The translations under genes were made by a program, and so were the position numbers. Under the pieces are notes generated by a model that saw only the letters and a list, made by a program, of their open reading frames with translations, did no database searches and had not been told where the DNA came from. Shown here one piece after another: positions 32,331-42,372 of a DNA stretch of 64,000 nucleotides. Location: assembly GCA_903875215.1 (NCBI GenBank), contig CAIQVH010000031.1:372001-436000 (forward strand), given 5' to 3'. Source of the stretch: an uncultured Anaerolineae bacterium. Its GTDB lineage: Bacteria; Chloroflexota; Anaerolineae; Anaerolineales; Villigracilaceae. Numbering within the stretch: position 1 is the stretch's first letter; each line of letters opens with the position of its first letter.

Positions 32331-32493
32331 ATATTGCCTCAACTTGATCAGGGAAGTGAGATACAATCTGGTTATACACCCGGTTAATCCATTTTCAAAG
32401 GGACGGTCGTCACTTTTTCCGTAGGAGCAATCCTGGCGACTCTAATCAAACTGGATGGTGATAAAATTCGCCCGGTTAAAGGAACCAGACAAC

Positions 32494-33426
32494 ATGGCAG
32501 ACATTCCCGCTTCAATTCAATTCCTGCACACTACAGAAATCGGCCTGGGAGCCTGGGCCTGGGGCGACCGGCTGGTTTGGGATTACGGGAACAGTCACAC
32601 CGACGAAGACCTTCAGCTTGGCTTTCAAACCTCCCTCGAACATGGCATACGCCTGGTTGATACCGCCGAAATCTACGGTAACGGCCGCTCCGAACGCTTG
32701 CTGGGGCAGTTTATCAAAAACACATCCACACCGGTCATCGTTGCCACCAAATTTTTTCCCTTACCCTGGAGAATCCGGCCCAGCGCGGTGTTGCGCGCGC
32801 TGCATAACAGCCTCGAACGCCTCGGCCTGGAAAGTCTGGACCTGTACCAGATCCACTGGCCCAGCCCGCTCATCCCAATTGAACGCTACGTCGAAGGACT
32901 GGCTGCCGCCCATCACCAGGGACTGACCAAAGCGGTCGGCGTCTCCAACTACGATAAAAACCAGATGCAGCGCGCCATCACCACCCTCGCCCGGCACGAC
33001 ATTCCACTCGCCTCCAACCAGGTCGAATATCACCTGCTCAATCGCAGCGTGGAAAAGAATGGGCTGCTGGCTCGCTGCCAGGAACTTGGCGTGCGCCTGA
33101 TCGCCTACTCCCCGCTCGCCATGGGCCTGCTTACCGGCAAATACACCCCCGAAAACCCACCCCCCGGCATGCGCGGCGGGAAATATGGCAGCGTCCTCAA
33201 AGACCTGCCACAACTCATCCGATTGCTCACCCGCATCGGGCAGGATCAGGGCGGAAAAACCCCTGCCCAGGTTGCCATCAACTGGTGCATCTGCAAAGGC
33301 AGCCTGCCGATTCCCGGCGCAAAAAACGTTCACCAGGCCCAGGAGAACGCCGGGGCCGTTGGCTGGCGACTGACCGAACAGCAAGTCAACGCCCTGGACG
33401 AGGCCAGCGACCGCTTCAGCAAATAA
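32494..33426 (+). CDS. Aldo/keto reductase
   Basis: NADPH-dependent oxidoreductase with a TIM barrel. The catalytic tetrad is present: Asp and Tyr in LVDTAEIYGNGRSE, Lys in VATKFF and His in YQIHWP; the nucleotide site is formed by VGVSNY, IAYSPLAMGLL and IPGAKN. 310 residues. Substrate cannot be read. ATG 32494 follows AAAGGA by 9 nt. A hairpin of AAACGCGGATAC / GTATCCGCGTTT (33446-33475) follows and probably ends the transcript. Confidence 0.9.
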   Translation: MADIPASIQFLHTTEIGLGAWAWGDRLVWDYGNSHTDEDLQLGFQTSLEHGIRLVDTAEIYGNGRSERLLGQFIKNTSTPVIVATKFFPLPWRIRPSAVLRALHNSLERLGLESLDLYQIHWPSPLIPIERYVEGLAAAHHQGLTKAVGVSNYDKNQMQRAITTLARHDIPLASNQVEYHLLNRSVEKNGLLARCQELGVRLIAYSPLAMGLLTGKYTPENPPPGMRGGKYGSVLKDLPQLIRLLTRIGQDQGGKTPAQVAINWCICKGSLPIPGAKNVHQAQENAGAVGWRLTEQQVNALDEASDRFSK

Positions 33427-33445
33427 TTTATCCCAAACAGCCTCC

Positions 33446-33475
33446 AAACGCGGATACAATTGCGTATCCGCGTTT
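33446..33475 (+). terminator. Hairpin after aldo/keto reductase
   Basis: Perfect 12-bp arms around a 6-nt loop; the T run behind it is weak. Confidence 0.6.
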
Positions 33476-33530
33476 CGTTATTCAAACCTGAAACCTTACC
33501 CGTACACGCCACCCAACCCGAGGTCACCAC

Positions 33531-34952
33531 ATGCGTCCACTCGAAATCATCCTTCCCGTCCTTTGCGCCATCAGCCTGCTCTGGCAGCTCTTCACCCCCA
33601 ACCGGCCACCCCTCCTCAAACTCCTGCCTGGCCTGGCAATCCTGCTGACCGCCCTCCACATCAGCCTCGAAAAACCGCGCTGGCAGATGTTCCCCCTCTA
33701 CGCGCTGATCCTGCTCATATTCCTGCTGACCCTGCCAGATTTATGGAAATCGCGCACCCGGCTGGAAACCCGGCCCGGCGGCTGGTCCCGCGCGGGACTC
33801 ATCCTGGGCCTGATCCTGCTGGCCGTTTCCGCCAGCCTGCCCGCCCTTTTGCCCATTCCCGCCGTTCCCGCCCCGCACGGCCCCTACCCCGTCGGCACCC
33901 TGACCGCCGAATTAACCGACCTCAGCCGCAAAGAGCTATACTCCGGCAGAGATGAACCGCGCCGCTTTCTCATCCAGATCTGGTACCCGGCCCAACCTCC
34001 ACCCGCCGGCGCCCAACCCGCCGCCTGGATGCCCGAAGCCCGCCTCGTCGCCCCGGCCATTGCCGACTACCTCGAACTCCCCCACTTCTTCCTCGACCAC
34101 CTCGCGCTGGCCAAAACCTCCGCTTACGAAAACCTGCCCGCCAACCTCTCCGGCGCGCCCTACCCCTTATTGATTTTCTCGCACGGCTGGAACGGCTTCC
34201 GCCAGCAAAGCACCTTCCTGATGCAGGAACTGGCCAGCCAGGGCTATGTCGTCGTCGCGCTCGAACATCCCTACGGCGCCCGCCTGACCGTCTTCCCCGA
34301 TGGAACCCAGGCGCCGAACAACCCCCAGGCCCTGCCGCCCAGCAGCAGCCTGCCTCAGGACGAATACGAAGCCACCGGCCGCATCCTCGTCAACCAATGG
34401 GTCGGAGATATGCGCTACGCCCTCGACCAGTTGGAGGCGTGGAATCAACAGGATCCGCACCAGCGTTTGACCGGCCTGCTCGCGCTGGACAGGCTCGGGG
34501 TCTTCGGTCACTCCACCGGCGGAGGTGCCGCCATCCAATTCTGCGAAAGCGATATCCGCTGCCAGGCCGGCCTGACCCTCGACGCCTTCATGCGCCCGGT
34601 CAGCCTCGCAGTGCTTCAACAAGGCACCCGGCAGCCATTCTTCTACCTGTTCAGCGAACTCTGGCCCTTTGAACGCAACACCGAGTTATTCAACACTTAT
34701 CTGGCACACTCCAACCCTGAGAGCCATATCGTCACCCTGCTCGGCGCCGATCACTACGACTTTAGCGACCTGCCCGCGCTGACTCCCCTGGCTTCTCAAA
34801 TGGGATTAAAAGGCCCCATCAATGGGCCGCGCGTACAGCGTATCATTCAAGAATACGTTGTCGCGTATTTCAACCAGGCTCTCAAAGGCCAGCCTTCACC
34901 GCTGCTCGACGGCCCATCAGTAAACTACCCCGAAGTCCGCTTCGACCGTTGA
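33531..34952 (+). CDS. Membrane-anchored alpha/beta hydrolase, PAF-acetylhydrolase-like
   Basis: Probable lipase/esterase. Three to four N-terminal hydrophobic helices (~1-115) anchor it; the rest is an alpha/beta-hydrolase fold of the PAF-AH type with oxyanion region FSHGWNGFRQQS, nucleophile Ser in GHSTGGG, and a likely His in GADHYDFSD. The family removes short acyl groups from oxidised phospholipids, but the real substrate here is unknown. 473 residues, long because of the membrane part. It stands between a hairpin and the Nramp gene. Confidence 0.82.
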   Translation: MRPLEIILPVLCAISLLWQLFTPNRPPLLKLLPGLAILLTALHISLEKPRWQMFPLYALILLIFLLTLPDLWKSRTRLETRPGGWSRAGLILGLILLAVSASLPALLPIPAVPAPHGPYPVGTLTAELTDLSRKELYSGRDEPRRFLIQIWYPAQPPPAGAQPAAWMPEARLVAPAIADYLELPHFFLDHLALAKTSAYENLPANLSGAPYPLLIFSHGWNGFRQQSTFLMQELASQGYVVVALEHPYGARLTVFPDGTQAPNNPQALPPSSSLPQDEYEATGRILVNQWVGDMRYALDQLEAWNQQDPHQRLTGLLALDRLGVFGHSTGGGAAIQFCESDIRCQAGLTLDAFMRPVSLAVLQQGTRQPFFYLFSELWPFERNTELFNTYLAHSNPESHIVTLLGADHYDFSDLPALTPLASQMGLKGPINGPRVQRIIQEYVVAYFNQALKGQPSPLLDGPSVNYPEVRFDR

Positions 34953-35003
34953 AAGCTACATAAAAAACTCAACTACAGCGCACCAATCTATATAGAGGTG
35001 GAA

Positions 35004-36314
35004 GTGCCTGAAATCGAAGAAAAAACTCCCCCAACCAATCCGCCCGAAGAGCGCACAGTGCGGCAGGCCAAGGCCGTGCTTTCGGGAAAAACCAACCAGG
35101 GCTGGCTGGCGCGCATCATGCCCTTTATGGGCCCGGCCTTCATCGCCAGCGTGGCCTACATGGATCCAGGAAATTTTGCCACCAACATCCAGGGCGGCGC
35201 CAAGTTTGGCTACGAACTCCTGTGGGTCATCGTGGCCTCCAACCTGATGGCCATGCTCCTGCAGACGCTTTCCGCCAAGCTGGGCATCGCCACCGGCAAG
35301 AACCTGGCCGAACACTGCCGCAACCAGTTTCCCGGCTGGATGGTCTGGGGCATGTGGGCCATCGCCGAACTGGTGGCCATCGCCACCGATCTGGCCGAAT
35401 TTTTAGGCGCGGCCCTGGCCTTGAACCTGCTGTTCGGCATGCCGCTGCTCTGGGCCGGAATCCTGACCGCCATCATCACCTTCCTGATCCTCGGGCTGGA
35501 ACGATACGGATTCCGCCCGCTGGAAGCCGTCATCACCGCCATGATCGGTGTTGTCGCCGTCAGCTATTTGGCAGAAACCTTCCTGGTCAAACCAGATTTC
35601 CGCCAGGTTCTGTATCATGCCTTCGTGCCTCATTTTTCCAGCACCGAGAGTGTGCTGGTTGCCACTGGCATCCTCGGAGCAACCGTCATGCCGCACGCCA
35701 TCTTCCTGCACTCAGCGCTGACCCAGGACCGGATTGTCGTCAAGAGCGAAAAAATGCAGAAGCGCCTGTTCCAATTCGAAATCATTGATGTCGTCGTGGC
35801 AATGGGCGCCGCCAGCCTGATCAACATGGCCATGCTCATCATGGCCGCCACCACATTTCACCAACAAGGCCTGACCCAGGTCGGCACCATAGAACAAGCC
35901 CACCTGACCCTCAAACCCCTGCTCGGCAATGCCGCCCAGCTATTCTTTGGCATCTCCCTGCTCGCCAGCGGTCTCTCCTCCTCGTCTGTCGGAACCATGG
36001 CCGGGCAGGTCATCATGCAAGGCTTTTTGCATCGCCACATCGCCCCGTGGCTGCGGCGGTTGGTAACCATCGTGCCCTCGCTGTTGGTCATCGCCAGCGG
36101 ACTCGAACCCACACAGACGCTGGTCATCAGCCAGGTCGTCCTCAGCTTTGGTCTGCCCTTCGCCGTCATCCCGCTGATTCTGTTCACCCGCCGAAAAGAC
36201 CTGATGGGCCACCTGGTCAACCACCCGCTGACCACCTTCCTGGCCAGCCTGGCCGCAGTTTTAATCCTGACCCTGAATTTCTTCCTGCTCTATCAACTCA
36301 CCCTGGGAGGCTGA
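35004..36314 (+). CDS. mntH: Nramp-family divalent metal transporter
   Basis: Inner-membrane proton-coupled importer of Mn2+ or Fe2+. It shows the metal-binding DPGN of helix 1 (YMDPGNFATN) and the helix 6 motif ATVMPHAIFLHSAL, with about eleven helices in some 436 residues. GAGG stands 5 nt before GTG 35004; a GTG at 34998 is also possible. It is followed after 2 nt by a universal-stress gene, so the pair is co-translated. Confidence 0.9.
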   Translation: MPEIEEKTPPTNPPEERTVRQAKAVLSGKTNQGWLARIMPFMGPAFIASVAYMDPGNFATNIQGGAKFGYELLWVIVASNLMAMLLQTLSAKLGIATGKNLAEHCRNQFPGWMVWGMWAIAELVAIATDLAEFLGAALALNLLFGMPLLWAGILTAIITFLILGLERYGFRPLEAVITAMIGVVAVSYLAETFLVKPDFRQVLYHAFVPHFSSTESVLVATGILGATVMPHAIFLHSALTQDRIVVKSEKMQKRLFQFEIIDVVVAMGAASLINMAMLIMAATTFHQQGLTQVGTIEQAHLTLKPLLGNAAQLFFGISLLASGLSSSSVGTMAGQVIMQGFLHRHIAPWLRRLVTIVPSLLVIASGLEPTQTLVISQVVLSFGLPFAVIPLILFTRRKDLMGHLVNHPLTTFLASLAAVLILTLNFFLLYQLTLGG

Positions 36315-36316
36315 CC

Positions 36317-37222
36317 GTGTTCAAGCATATCCTCGTCCCCCTCGACGGTTCCAGGCTGGCCGAAACTGCCCTTGTTCCAGCCGCATCAATGTCTAAAACC
36401 CTGAGTGCACCTGTCACCCTGCTGCACATTATTGAAAAAGACGCCCCTCAGGCCATTCACCACGACCACCACCTGACCCGCGCCGATGAAGCCAGTGCCT
36501 ATCTGAATGAAACTGCCTCCCGTGCCTTTCCCGCCGGAACCCAGGTGGAAGCCCACGTCCATGCAGCCGCTGTACAGGATGTCGCCGCCAGCATCATCCA
36601 GCACGCCAGCGAAGAATATAACCCCGACCTGATCGTGATGTGCGCGCACGGCCAGGGCGGTTTCCGCGATTTTGTTTTTGGCAATATTGCTCAACAGGTC
36701 CTTTCTGGCGGGGAAACACCCCTCCTCCTGCTCCAGCCACACGGGATCAAGCCCCACCCCTTTTCCCTGCGCCGCATCCTGGTTCCGCTGGATAACGAAT
36801 CTCTGCACGACGAAAGTCTGGAATACGCCCGTGAACTGGCCCGCGCCTATACAGCCGAACTGTACCTGCTGACCGTCGTCCCGACCTACTCCACCCTGAC
36901 CGGCCAGGAAGCTGCCGTGGGCAATCTGCTCCCCGCCACCGCTGCCGCCTACCTGGAGATTCAGGAAGAGACCGCCCGTGAACACCTGCAGGAACACCTG
37001 AACGAATGCCTGGCCAGCGGCCTGGAAACCAGCGCCGAAATCGGGCGCGGCGATCCTGCCGATGTGATCGTATCCACCGCCGCGCGCCTGCATGCCGACC
37101 TGATCCTGCTTGGCACCCACCGCAAGGCAGGCATGAGCGCCTTCTGGGCGCGCTCCGTTGCGCCCAACGTGGTAAAAAGAGCACCCTCCCCCCTGCTGCT
37201 GATTCCCTTGCGGAAAAAGTAA
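36317..37222 (+). CDS. Tandem universal-stress (UspA) protein
   Basis: Cytoplasmic stress protein built of two Usp domains (about 1-142 and 150-301), each beginning with an ILVPLD strand. The ATP-binding pattern G-x2-G-x9-G-[ST] is visible in the second half (LGTHRKAGMSAFWARSVA) and partly in the first (AHGQGGFRDFVFGNIA). GTG 36317 is preceded by GGGAGG at 6 nt and lies just after the mntH stop, which suggests a link to metal stress. A strong terminator follows. Confidence 0.88.
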   Translation: MFKHILVPLDGSRLAETALVPAASMSKTLSAPVTLLHIIEKDAPQAIHHDHHLTRADEASAYLNETASRAFPAGTQVEAHVHAAAVQDVAASIIQHASEEYNPDLIVMCAHGQGGFRDFVFGNIAQQVLSGGETPLLLLQPHGIKPHPFSLRRILVPLDNESLHDESLEYARELARAYTAELYLLTVVPTYSTLTGQEAAVGNLLPATAAAYLEIQEETAREHLQEHLNECLASGLETSAEIGRGDPADVIVSTAARLHADLILLGTHRKAGMSAFWARSVAPNVVKRAPSPLLLIPLRKK

Positions 37223-37234
37223 CCTGACCCATAC

Positions 37235-37269
37235 AAAAAACAGGCCCGGGAAATCCCGGGCCTGTTTTT
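37235..37269. terminator. Terminator between Usp gene and secreted Met/Gly-rich gene
   Basis: AAACAGGCCCGGG / CCCGGGCCTGTTT with loop AAAT and T/A runs on both sides; serves the convergent pair. Confidence 0.88.
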
Positions 37270-37283
37270 ATTGCAGCATTCGC

Positions 37284-37817
37284 TTACGGATTGGTCTGCG
37301 GAGCGAATTGCCAGTGCCCGCCACCCATCATCCCGCCGCGACCAGCACCAAAACCGGTACCATCCTGCGGGCGGACGCCGTCATTCGGGCAGTCGGTGCC
37401 GAAACCGCGCGTCTGCATCTGAGCGAACATCGCATCTGCCTGAGTCTGGGTCATTACACCAGCCGCAACAGCCTTGTCGAAAGCGGTCTTGTGTACACCT
37501 TCCAGCAGGGCCGCAACGTTCGCTTCAGCGGTGCCAGCATCCAGAGCGATCTGGGCCATGGTCTTTCCAGCGGCCAGTTGTGTTTCGATCTTGTCCTCGG
37601 TCTGGCCAAGTTTTTCAGCCAACGCCTGTTCAACATAGTCGTGCATGGGGCCATAACCGCCGCGGCCATGCATACCACCACCCATTCCCATACCCATCCT
37701 GCCGGTAAAATCGGCGCCCTGGGCAGAAGCGGTTCCATACTGGGCAAAGACCACACCAGCTCCAAAAATCACGGCGGCGAGAGCGACCACGGTTACTACG
37801 AGTAATGCTTTTTTCAT
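37284..37817 (-). CDS. Secreted Met/Gly/His-rich helical protein (177 aa)
   Basis: Exported protein with a signal peptide ending near ASAQG. A short MGMGMGGGMHGRGG stretch is followed by a helical region (EQALAEKLGQTEDKIETQLA, and AGVMTQTQADAMFAQMQTRG) like the DUF2680 group, then another Gly/Met/His tail (GRGGMMGGGHW). Met and His clusters could bind copper or another soft metal; this is inference. ATG 37817 has AGGAG upstream. Confidence 0.72.
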   Translation of the reverse strand: MKKALLVVTVVALAAVIFGAGVVFAQYGTASAQGADFTGRMGMGMGGGMHGRGGYGPMHDYVEQALAEKLGQTEDKIETQLAAGKTMAQIALDAGTAEANVAALLEGVHKTAFDKAVAAGVMTQTQADAMFAQMQTRGFGTDCPNDGVRPQDGTGFGAGRGGMMGGGHWQFAPQTNP

Positions 37818-38123
37818 TTTGAACTCCTGTCAATTGTTAGTTTGGTTTTTTGGTTTGATCACCTTTCTTGGTGACCGTGCTTATAGGATACCGCCCGAAT
37901 GTAAAGACTTTATGAAGAACACACAAATTTTCACAAAAGAAATGCCCAATCAGAGGTAGCTTGTCCACCGGCCAGACGGATGGCAACAGGAATACGACGC
38001 AGCCAACGGTGACTGATTGAATTAAGGCTTCTCAAGTTGTATAATTTATAATAATCAAATAGCATAAGCGCCAGTAATAATCAGGCGCACGCCACGACCA
38101 AATTACCTTTTAAGGAGGATCGT
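37818..38123. promoter_or_regulatory. Divergent promoter region, 306 bp
   Basis: No gene. For the rightward gene: -35 TTGAAT (38017-38022), 17-nt spacer, -10 TATAAT (38040-38045), then a long leader and AAGGAGG at 38112-38118. On the left, inverted repeat GATCACC/GGTGACC-like (near 37857-37877) could regulate the secreted protein. Confidence 0.6.
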
Positions 38124-38702
38124 ATGGTAAGACCAGCCTGTGTATATCTTTCAATCGCCGCGCTGTTGTTGCTCGTGACCGGTTTGTTTTTGCCAGCCGG
38201 GCGCGCCTTGTGGGTCATGGAATTTGCCAACGGCCAGGTCTCTGGTCTGGGAAATCTGCCAGCCGAAGAAATGGGCTGCACACAAATCCCGGTTCAGGGA
38301 ACACAGGGCACCAACCTGGTCTTTTTTACCGAAATCCGATCATTCTTCACCGGTGGTGAAGCTGGCGACTGCGGGAAAAGCCCGCTCTCGATGCTGCTGA
38401 CCGGCAAATATTTATACGCCAACCTGGCACTGATTTTACCGGTCCTGCTGAGTGGTGCTGCGCTGACTCATCTCTTACTTCGCCCGTATTCGCGGAATGC
38501 TAACCGGCGCGTCCTGCTCACCGCCGGGTTGCTGTCCCTCAGTTTTCTGCTGGCCTGGTGGATGGTGTGGGTCAAATTTCGCGCCATCCCGGCGATTGGG
38601 TTCTGGTTGAGCCTGCTCGGGGCGGTCTTACTGTTGACAGCCGGAACTTTGCAAAGGCGGGTGGACCCATTCCGGGAACGGAATCACCCTCACCCGGCGT
38701 AA
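38124..38702 (+). CDS. Four-helix membrane protein of unknown function (192 aa)
   Basis: Four hydrophobic segments (SIAALLLLVTGLFL; ANLALILPVLLSGAALTHLL; VLLTAGLLSLSFLLAWWMVW; IGFWLSLLGAVLLLTAGTL) with an outside loop between the first two that contains two Cys (MGCTQIP and GDCGKS), possibly a disulfide. It does not match a family I know. It has its own promoter and a strong AAGGAGG, and a terminator after it. Confidence 0.68.
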   Translation: MVRPACVYLSIAALLLLVTGLFLPAGRALWVMEFANGQVSGLGNLPAEEMGCTQIPVQGTQGTNLVFFTEIRSFFTGGEAGDCGKSPLSMLLTGKYLYANLALILPVLLSGAALTHLLLRPYSRNANRRVLLTAGLLSLSFLLAWWMVWVKFRAIPAIGFWLSLLGAVLLLTAGTLQRRVDPFRERNHPHPA

Positions 38703-38716
38703 AATCTTGATTGGCA

Positions 38717-38767
38717 GGAAAACTGCCCACCCGGCCCAGAAAGGCGCCGGGTGGGCAGTTTTTTTTC
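38717..38767 (+). terminator. Terminator after 192-aa membrane protein
   Basis: AAAACTGCCCACCCGGC / GCCGGGTGGGCAGTTTT, then a run of T. Confidence 0.88.
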
Positions 38768-38860
38768 CGCGCAGCTGATCAAGCTGACCGGGGGTTTTAA
38801 TCTCATTCCAAGCTTTCCCAGCTATACTCAAGCTAATTTTGATTGAAAAGGATGGCTCCC

Positions 38861-39037
38861 ATGGAACTCGGAATTCCTGAACTCTTGATAATTTTGGTGA
38901 TCGTGATTGTCCTGTTTGGCCCGGGCCGGCTCGCAAAGGTGATGGGCGAACTGGGCAACGGGCTAAAATCCTTCAAAGATGGTCTGGCCCCGGCAGCAGA
39001 TGAGCCCGAACAGGATGCCCGGACAAATGCGCAGTAA
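38861..39037 (+). CDS. tatA: Sec-independent translocase subunit TatA
   Basis: Small pore-forming part of the twin-arginine export system for folded proteins. One N-terminal helix (PELLIILVIVIVLFGPGRL), the FGPGRL hinge, and an amphipathic helix (AKVMGELGNGLKSFKDGL) identify the TatA/E group. 58 residues. The ATG at 38861 has AAAGGA about 9 nt upstream. tatC is not nearby. Confidence 0.9.
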   Translation: MELGIPELLIILVIVIVLFGPGRLAKVMGELGNGLKSFKDGLAPAADEPEQDARTNAQ

Positions 39038-39039
39038 AC

Positions 39040-39076
39040 AAAGGATGCCTCCGCCAGCCAGCGGAGGCATCCTTTG
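39040..39076. terminator. Bidirectional terminator between tatA and uvrB
   Basis: Perfect AAAGGATGCCTCCGC / GCGGAGGCATCCTTT stem with a 6-nt loop. Confidence 0.87.
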
Positions 39077-39077
39077 T

Positions 39078-41141
39078 TTATGTTCCATCCCCGGAAAGTA
39101 GTTTGATCCGTTCCCAGGGTTTAAGCTTTTCATCCTCCGCCAAGAGTGCTTTCAGTTCATACATCTCGTCGCGGATGGCCGCGGCCTTTTCAAACTCCAG
39201 GTTCTTGGCTGCTTCTTTCATCTGCTTTTCCATTTCGCTGACCAGGCGCTTTAATTCGCCCTGTGAAGCGGTATCGGCAGCCTTGCCAGCCTTGTATTTA
39301 CCACGCTCCTCGCCCAGCGCCATGGCCTTTTCGCGGCCCGCCACGGAAAGCGAGTCGGTGATGTCGCGAATGGCTTTGTGGATGCTGATCGGCACGATGC
39401 CATGCTCCTGGTTGAATTTGACCTGCTTGGCACGGCGGCGGTTGGTTTCGTTAAGGGCAGCGCTCATCGAATCTGTGATCCGATCGGCATACATGATGAC
39501 GCGGCCATGCACATGCCGGGCAGCGCGTCCGATGGTTTGAATCAATGCGGTGCTGGAGCGTAGGAAGCCTTCCTTGTCAGCGTCCAGGATGGCAACGAGC
39601 GAAACTTCTGGTAAATCGAGCCCTTCGCGCAGCAGATTGATGCCGACGATGACATCGAATACGCCCAAACGAAGGTCGCGCAGAATGCCGACGCGCTCCA
39701 ACGTTTCCACTTCCGAGTGCAGGTAGTGAACCTTGATGCCCAGCTCCAGCAGGTATTCGGATAAATCTTCAGCCATGCGCTTGGTGAGCGTGGTCACCAG
39801 CACCCTTTCCCCTTTTTCAACACGCTGACGGATTTCACCGAGCAGGTTATCGACCTGCCCCTGGGTGGGGCGCACTTCCACTTCGGGGTCTACCAGGCCG
39901 GTGGGGCGGATAATTTGCTCAGCAACGCGCTCAGCGCGTTCCATTTCATAGGGGCCGGGCGTGGCCGAGGTGTAAATGGTGTAGCCCATGCGCTGCTCAA
40001 ATTCGGCAAATTTGAGCGGGCGGTTGTCCATGGCAGAGGGCAAACGGAAGCCATATTCGACCAGCGTTTCCTTGCGGGCCCGGTCGCCGTTGTACATGCC
40101 GCGAATCTGCGGGACGGTCATGTGACTCTCGTCGAGGATCAGCAGGTATTCGGAGGGTAGGAAATCGATCAGGGTCCAGGGAGCCGTTCCAGGGGGACGC
40201 CGGTCGAGGTGGCGGGAATAGTTTTCGATGCCGGAACAATATCCCGCTTCCTTGAGCATTTCCAGGTCGTAACGGGCGCGCTGTTCGATGCGCTGCGCTT
40301 CGAGCAGTTTGCCCTGCCCGTTGAAAAGTTTGACACGTTCAGCCAGTTCCGTTTCGATGTCGATGATGGCATCTTTTAGTTTTTCTTCAGCGGTGATGTA
40401 ATGCTTGGCCGGGTAAATGTCCACCGTTTCGAGTTCGGAGTGGATTTCGCCGGTCAGCGGAGTAAAGTCGAGGATGCGTTCAATCTCGTCGCCGAAGAAG
40501 GTGATGCGGTAGCCGCGTTTTTCTGAGTAGGCGGGAATCAGCTCGAGAGTATCGCCGCGGACGCGAAAAGTGCCAGGACGCAGATCCAGGTCGTTGCGCT
40601 GGTACTGCCCGTCGATCAGCTGGCGAATGAGGGCATTGCGCCGGTAGATTTCACCGACCTTAAGATTGACTGAGCCGCGCAGGAATTCGTCGGGCGAGCC
40701 GAGGCCATAGATGCAAGAGACGGATGCGACAATGATGACATCTTTGCGAGAGACAAGCGAGGTGGTGGCAGCCAGCCGCAGGCGCTCGATCTCTTCGTTG
40801 ATTTGGGTTTCTTTCTCAATGTACAGATCGTGCCTGGGAACGTAGGCTTCAGGCTGGTAATAGTCGTAATAGGAAACAAAGTATTCCACGGCATTTTCGG
40901 GAAAAAAGTCCTTGAATTCGGCATATAACTGAGCGGCAAGGGTCTTGTTGTGAGCCATGATCAGGGCGGGCATCTGCAATTCCTGGATCAATGAGGCCAT
41001 GGTGAAGGTCTTGCCAGTGCCGGTTGCACCGAGCAGCACCTGGTTTTTCAAGCCCTGGCGCACACCGCCAACCAGCGCGGCTATTGCTTCCGGCTGGTCG
41101 CCGGTGGGTTTGAAGGGTGCGGTCAAATTAAAGAGAGGCAT
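39078..41141 (-). CDS. uvrB: Excinuclease ABC subunit B
   Basis: Damage-verifying helicase-like subunit of nucleotide excision repair. It has Walker [10 protein letters not shown] (~39-47), the beta-hairpin region [23 protein letters not shown] ([10 protein letters not shown]), the motif VI region [10 protein letters not shown], and a UvrC/UvrA-contact UVR helix pair at the C-terminus ([20 protein letters not shown] region). 687 residues, full length. Start ATG 41141. The uvrA and uvrC genes are not in the window. Confidence 0.97.
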   Translation of the reverse strand: MPLFNLTAPFKPTGDQPEAIAALVGGVRQGLKNQVLLGATGTGKTFTMASLIQELQMPALIMAHNKTLAAQLYAEFKDFFPENAVEYFVSYYDYYQPEAYVPRHDLYIEKETQINEEIERLRLAATTSLVSRKDVIIVASVSCIYGLGSPDEFLRGSVNLKVGEIYRRNALIRQLIDGQYQRNDLDLRPGTFRVRGDTLELIPAYSEKRGYRITFFGDEIERILDFTPLTGEIHSELETVDIYPAKHYITAEEKLKDAIIDIETELAERVKLFNGQGKLLEAQRIEQRARYDLEMLKEAGYCSGIENYSRHLDRRPPGTAPWTLIDFLPSEYLLILDESHMTVPQIRGMYNGDRARKETLVEYGFRLPSAMDNRPLKFAEFEQRMGYTIYTSATPGPYEMERAERVAEQIIRPTGLVDPEVEVRPTQGQVDNLLGEIRQRVEKGERVLVTTLTKRMAEDLSEYLLELGIKVHYLHSEVETLERVGILRDLRLGVFDVIVGINLLREGLDLPEVSLVAILDADKEGFLRSSTALIQTIGRAARHVHGRVIMYADRITDSMSAALNETNRRRAKQVKFNQEHGIVPISIHKAIRDITDSLSVAGREKAMALGEERGKYKAGKAADTASQGELKRLVSEMEKQMKEAAKNLEFEKAAAIRDEMYELKALLAEDEKLKPWERIKLLSGDGT

Positions 41142-41403
41142 AGCGTTGGTCCAATTGGTAAATAACCATGAACATTGGAATTCATAAGGACAAGGGAATG
41201 AAAAATCTTACCGCCGCATTCAAACACATCACTTTTCTAGCCTGGTCCAAATTGAGAAACAAATAAAAGCCTGGGATCGAGCCCAGAAAATATTAGGCTG
41301 CAAAATTCAATGAACGGACTGCGTAGAGATCAGGATGGCCAACCAGCGATCCTGAGCGATGGGGGGCTGCCCGGTTGCTGGCAGCCCCCCATTTTTAGCC
41401 ATC
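41142..41403. other. Intergenic region upstream of uvrB
   Basis: 262 bp without a supported gene. It should hold the uvrB promoter. A stem GGGGGGCTGCC / GGCAGCCCCCC with TTTTT on the plus strand lies at about 41364-41397, and a weak inverted repeat ATGAA / TTCAT at 41168-41185. Confidence 0.4.
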
Positions 41404-42279
41404 CTATGGCATCGGCGGGAAGGTGCCTTCAGGGGCGTAGAAATCTCCTGGCACGATGTTTTGCACCAGGTTGTTGGCGATGATATTGACTTCCAGCAAG
41501 GTATGATCGGTGCAATTGACCGACAGGCCGCACGCCACAGCAGCGGTGTAGCCTCCGGCCACGCCGCCGGTAAATCCGTTGCCTTCAATGGAATAAGCGA
41601 CGATGAAATACCGCCCAGCGGGCAGGTTATCCAGCTGGTATGTGCTCTGACCGGCAACCGTCTCCACCGTGTAGGTTTCGGCAGTTTCGATGTTAAAAGC
41701 AGCGATCTTCATGGCCGGCAGGGCGTCGGCGGGGTACATGAGCTGCCCGGCCACAGCGCCAACTCCGGCTGAAACCGGCGGGGCGCCCTGGGCGGCGCTG
41801 CCCGGCTGGGGCGGGAAGTCGGGCTGGTTCCAGTCAAAGAGATTGATTTCGGCGGTGGTTTCTCCGCCCAGGACGATGACATCGGCCAGTGAATGGTCGG
41901 TACAGGTTTCGGTCTGGCCGCACAAAACAGCCTGAGTATAGCCTCCAGCAGCTTCAGCAGAATACGCTACCAGGTGATATTTTCCTTCCGGCAAGTTGTC
42001 AAGCTGGTAGGTCATCTGTCCGGCAGTGGTTTCGACAACGTAAAATTGGTCGGTGCCGGTCAGGATGGCATAAATCTTTAGTGCGGGCATCGCGCCCAGC
42101 GGATAATTTAATTGCCCCGAAATGCTGCCCTGGCCACCTGCCGGTTGGCCCGTCTGGGCAACCGCGGTCAGCGTAGCGCTGACAATTTGAGCAACTTGCT
42201 GATCGGACGAAGCAGGGACGCCAATGGCGCAGAACGTTAATAACAGTGTCAAGGGGATGAGAAGCAGAATTTTTCGCAT
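41404..42279 (-). CDS. Lipoprotein with two carboxypeptidase-regulatory-like repeats
   Basis: Exported lipoprotein: hydrophobic signal and lipobox LTFC near residue 17. Two copies of a ~100-residue beta-sandwich repeat follow, each with the pattern G-x-L-x-YP...A-P-A-x-KI, then TYQLDNLP-x-G-x-Y, YT-x-AV-x-CG, and CTDH. The two copies have the same paired cysteines (CGQTETC and CGLSVNC), so each likely has a disulfide. The repeats show internal duplication. The fold resembles CnaB/transthyretin-like domains used in surface binding. Function unknown. Confidence 0.78.
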   Translation of the reverse strand: MRKILLLIPLTLLLTFCAIGVPASSDQQVAQIVSATLTAVAQTGQPAGGQGSISGQLNYPLGAMPALKIYAILTGTDQFYVVETTAGQMTYQLDNLPEGKYHLVAYSAEAAGGYTQAVLCGQTETCTDHSLADVIVLGGETTAEINLFDWNQPDFPPQPGSAAQGAPPVSAGVGAVAGQLMYPADALPAMKIAAFNIETAETYTVETVAGQSTYQLDNLPAGRYFIVAYSIEGNGFTGGVAGGYTAAVACGLSVNCTDHTLLEVNIIANNLVQNIVPGDFYAPEGTFPPMP

Positions 42280-42372
42280 ATTGCCTCCAAAATAATATTT
42301 ATTCCGAGTGTATCAGGCTAATCGAAGCAAGAAAAGCCCCAGTTATTCCCATTCTGCTGCATGACGAAGGGA

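Noticed and set aside
41168-41185. A LexA box before uvrB
   Set aside because: ATGAA-8-TTCAT is too short and does not match a LexA motif I can name; left as a weak inverted repeat.
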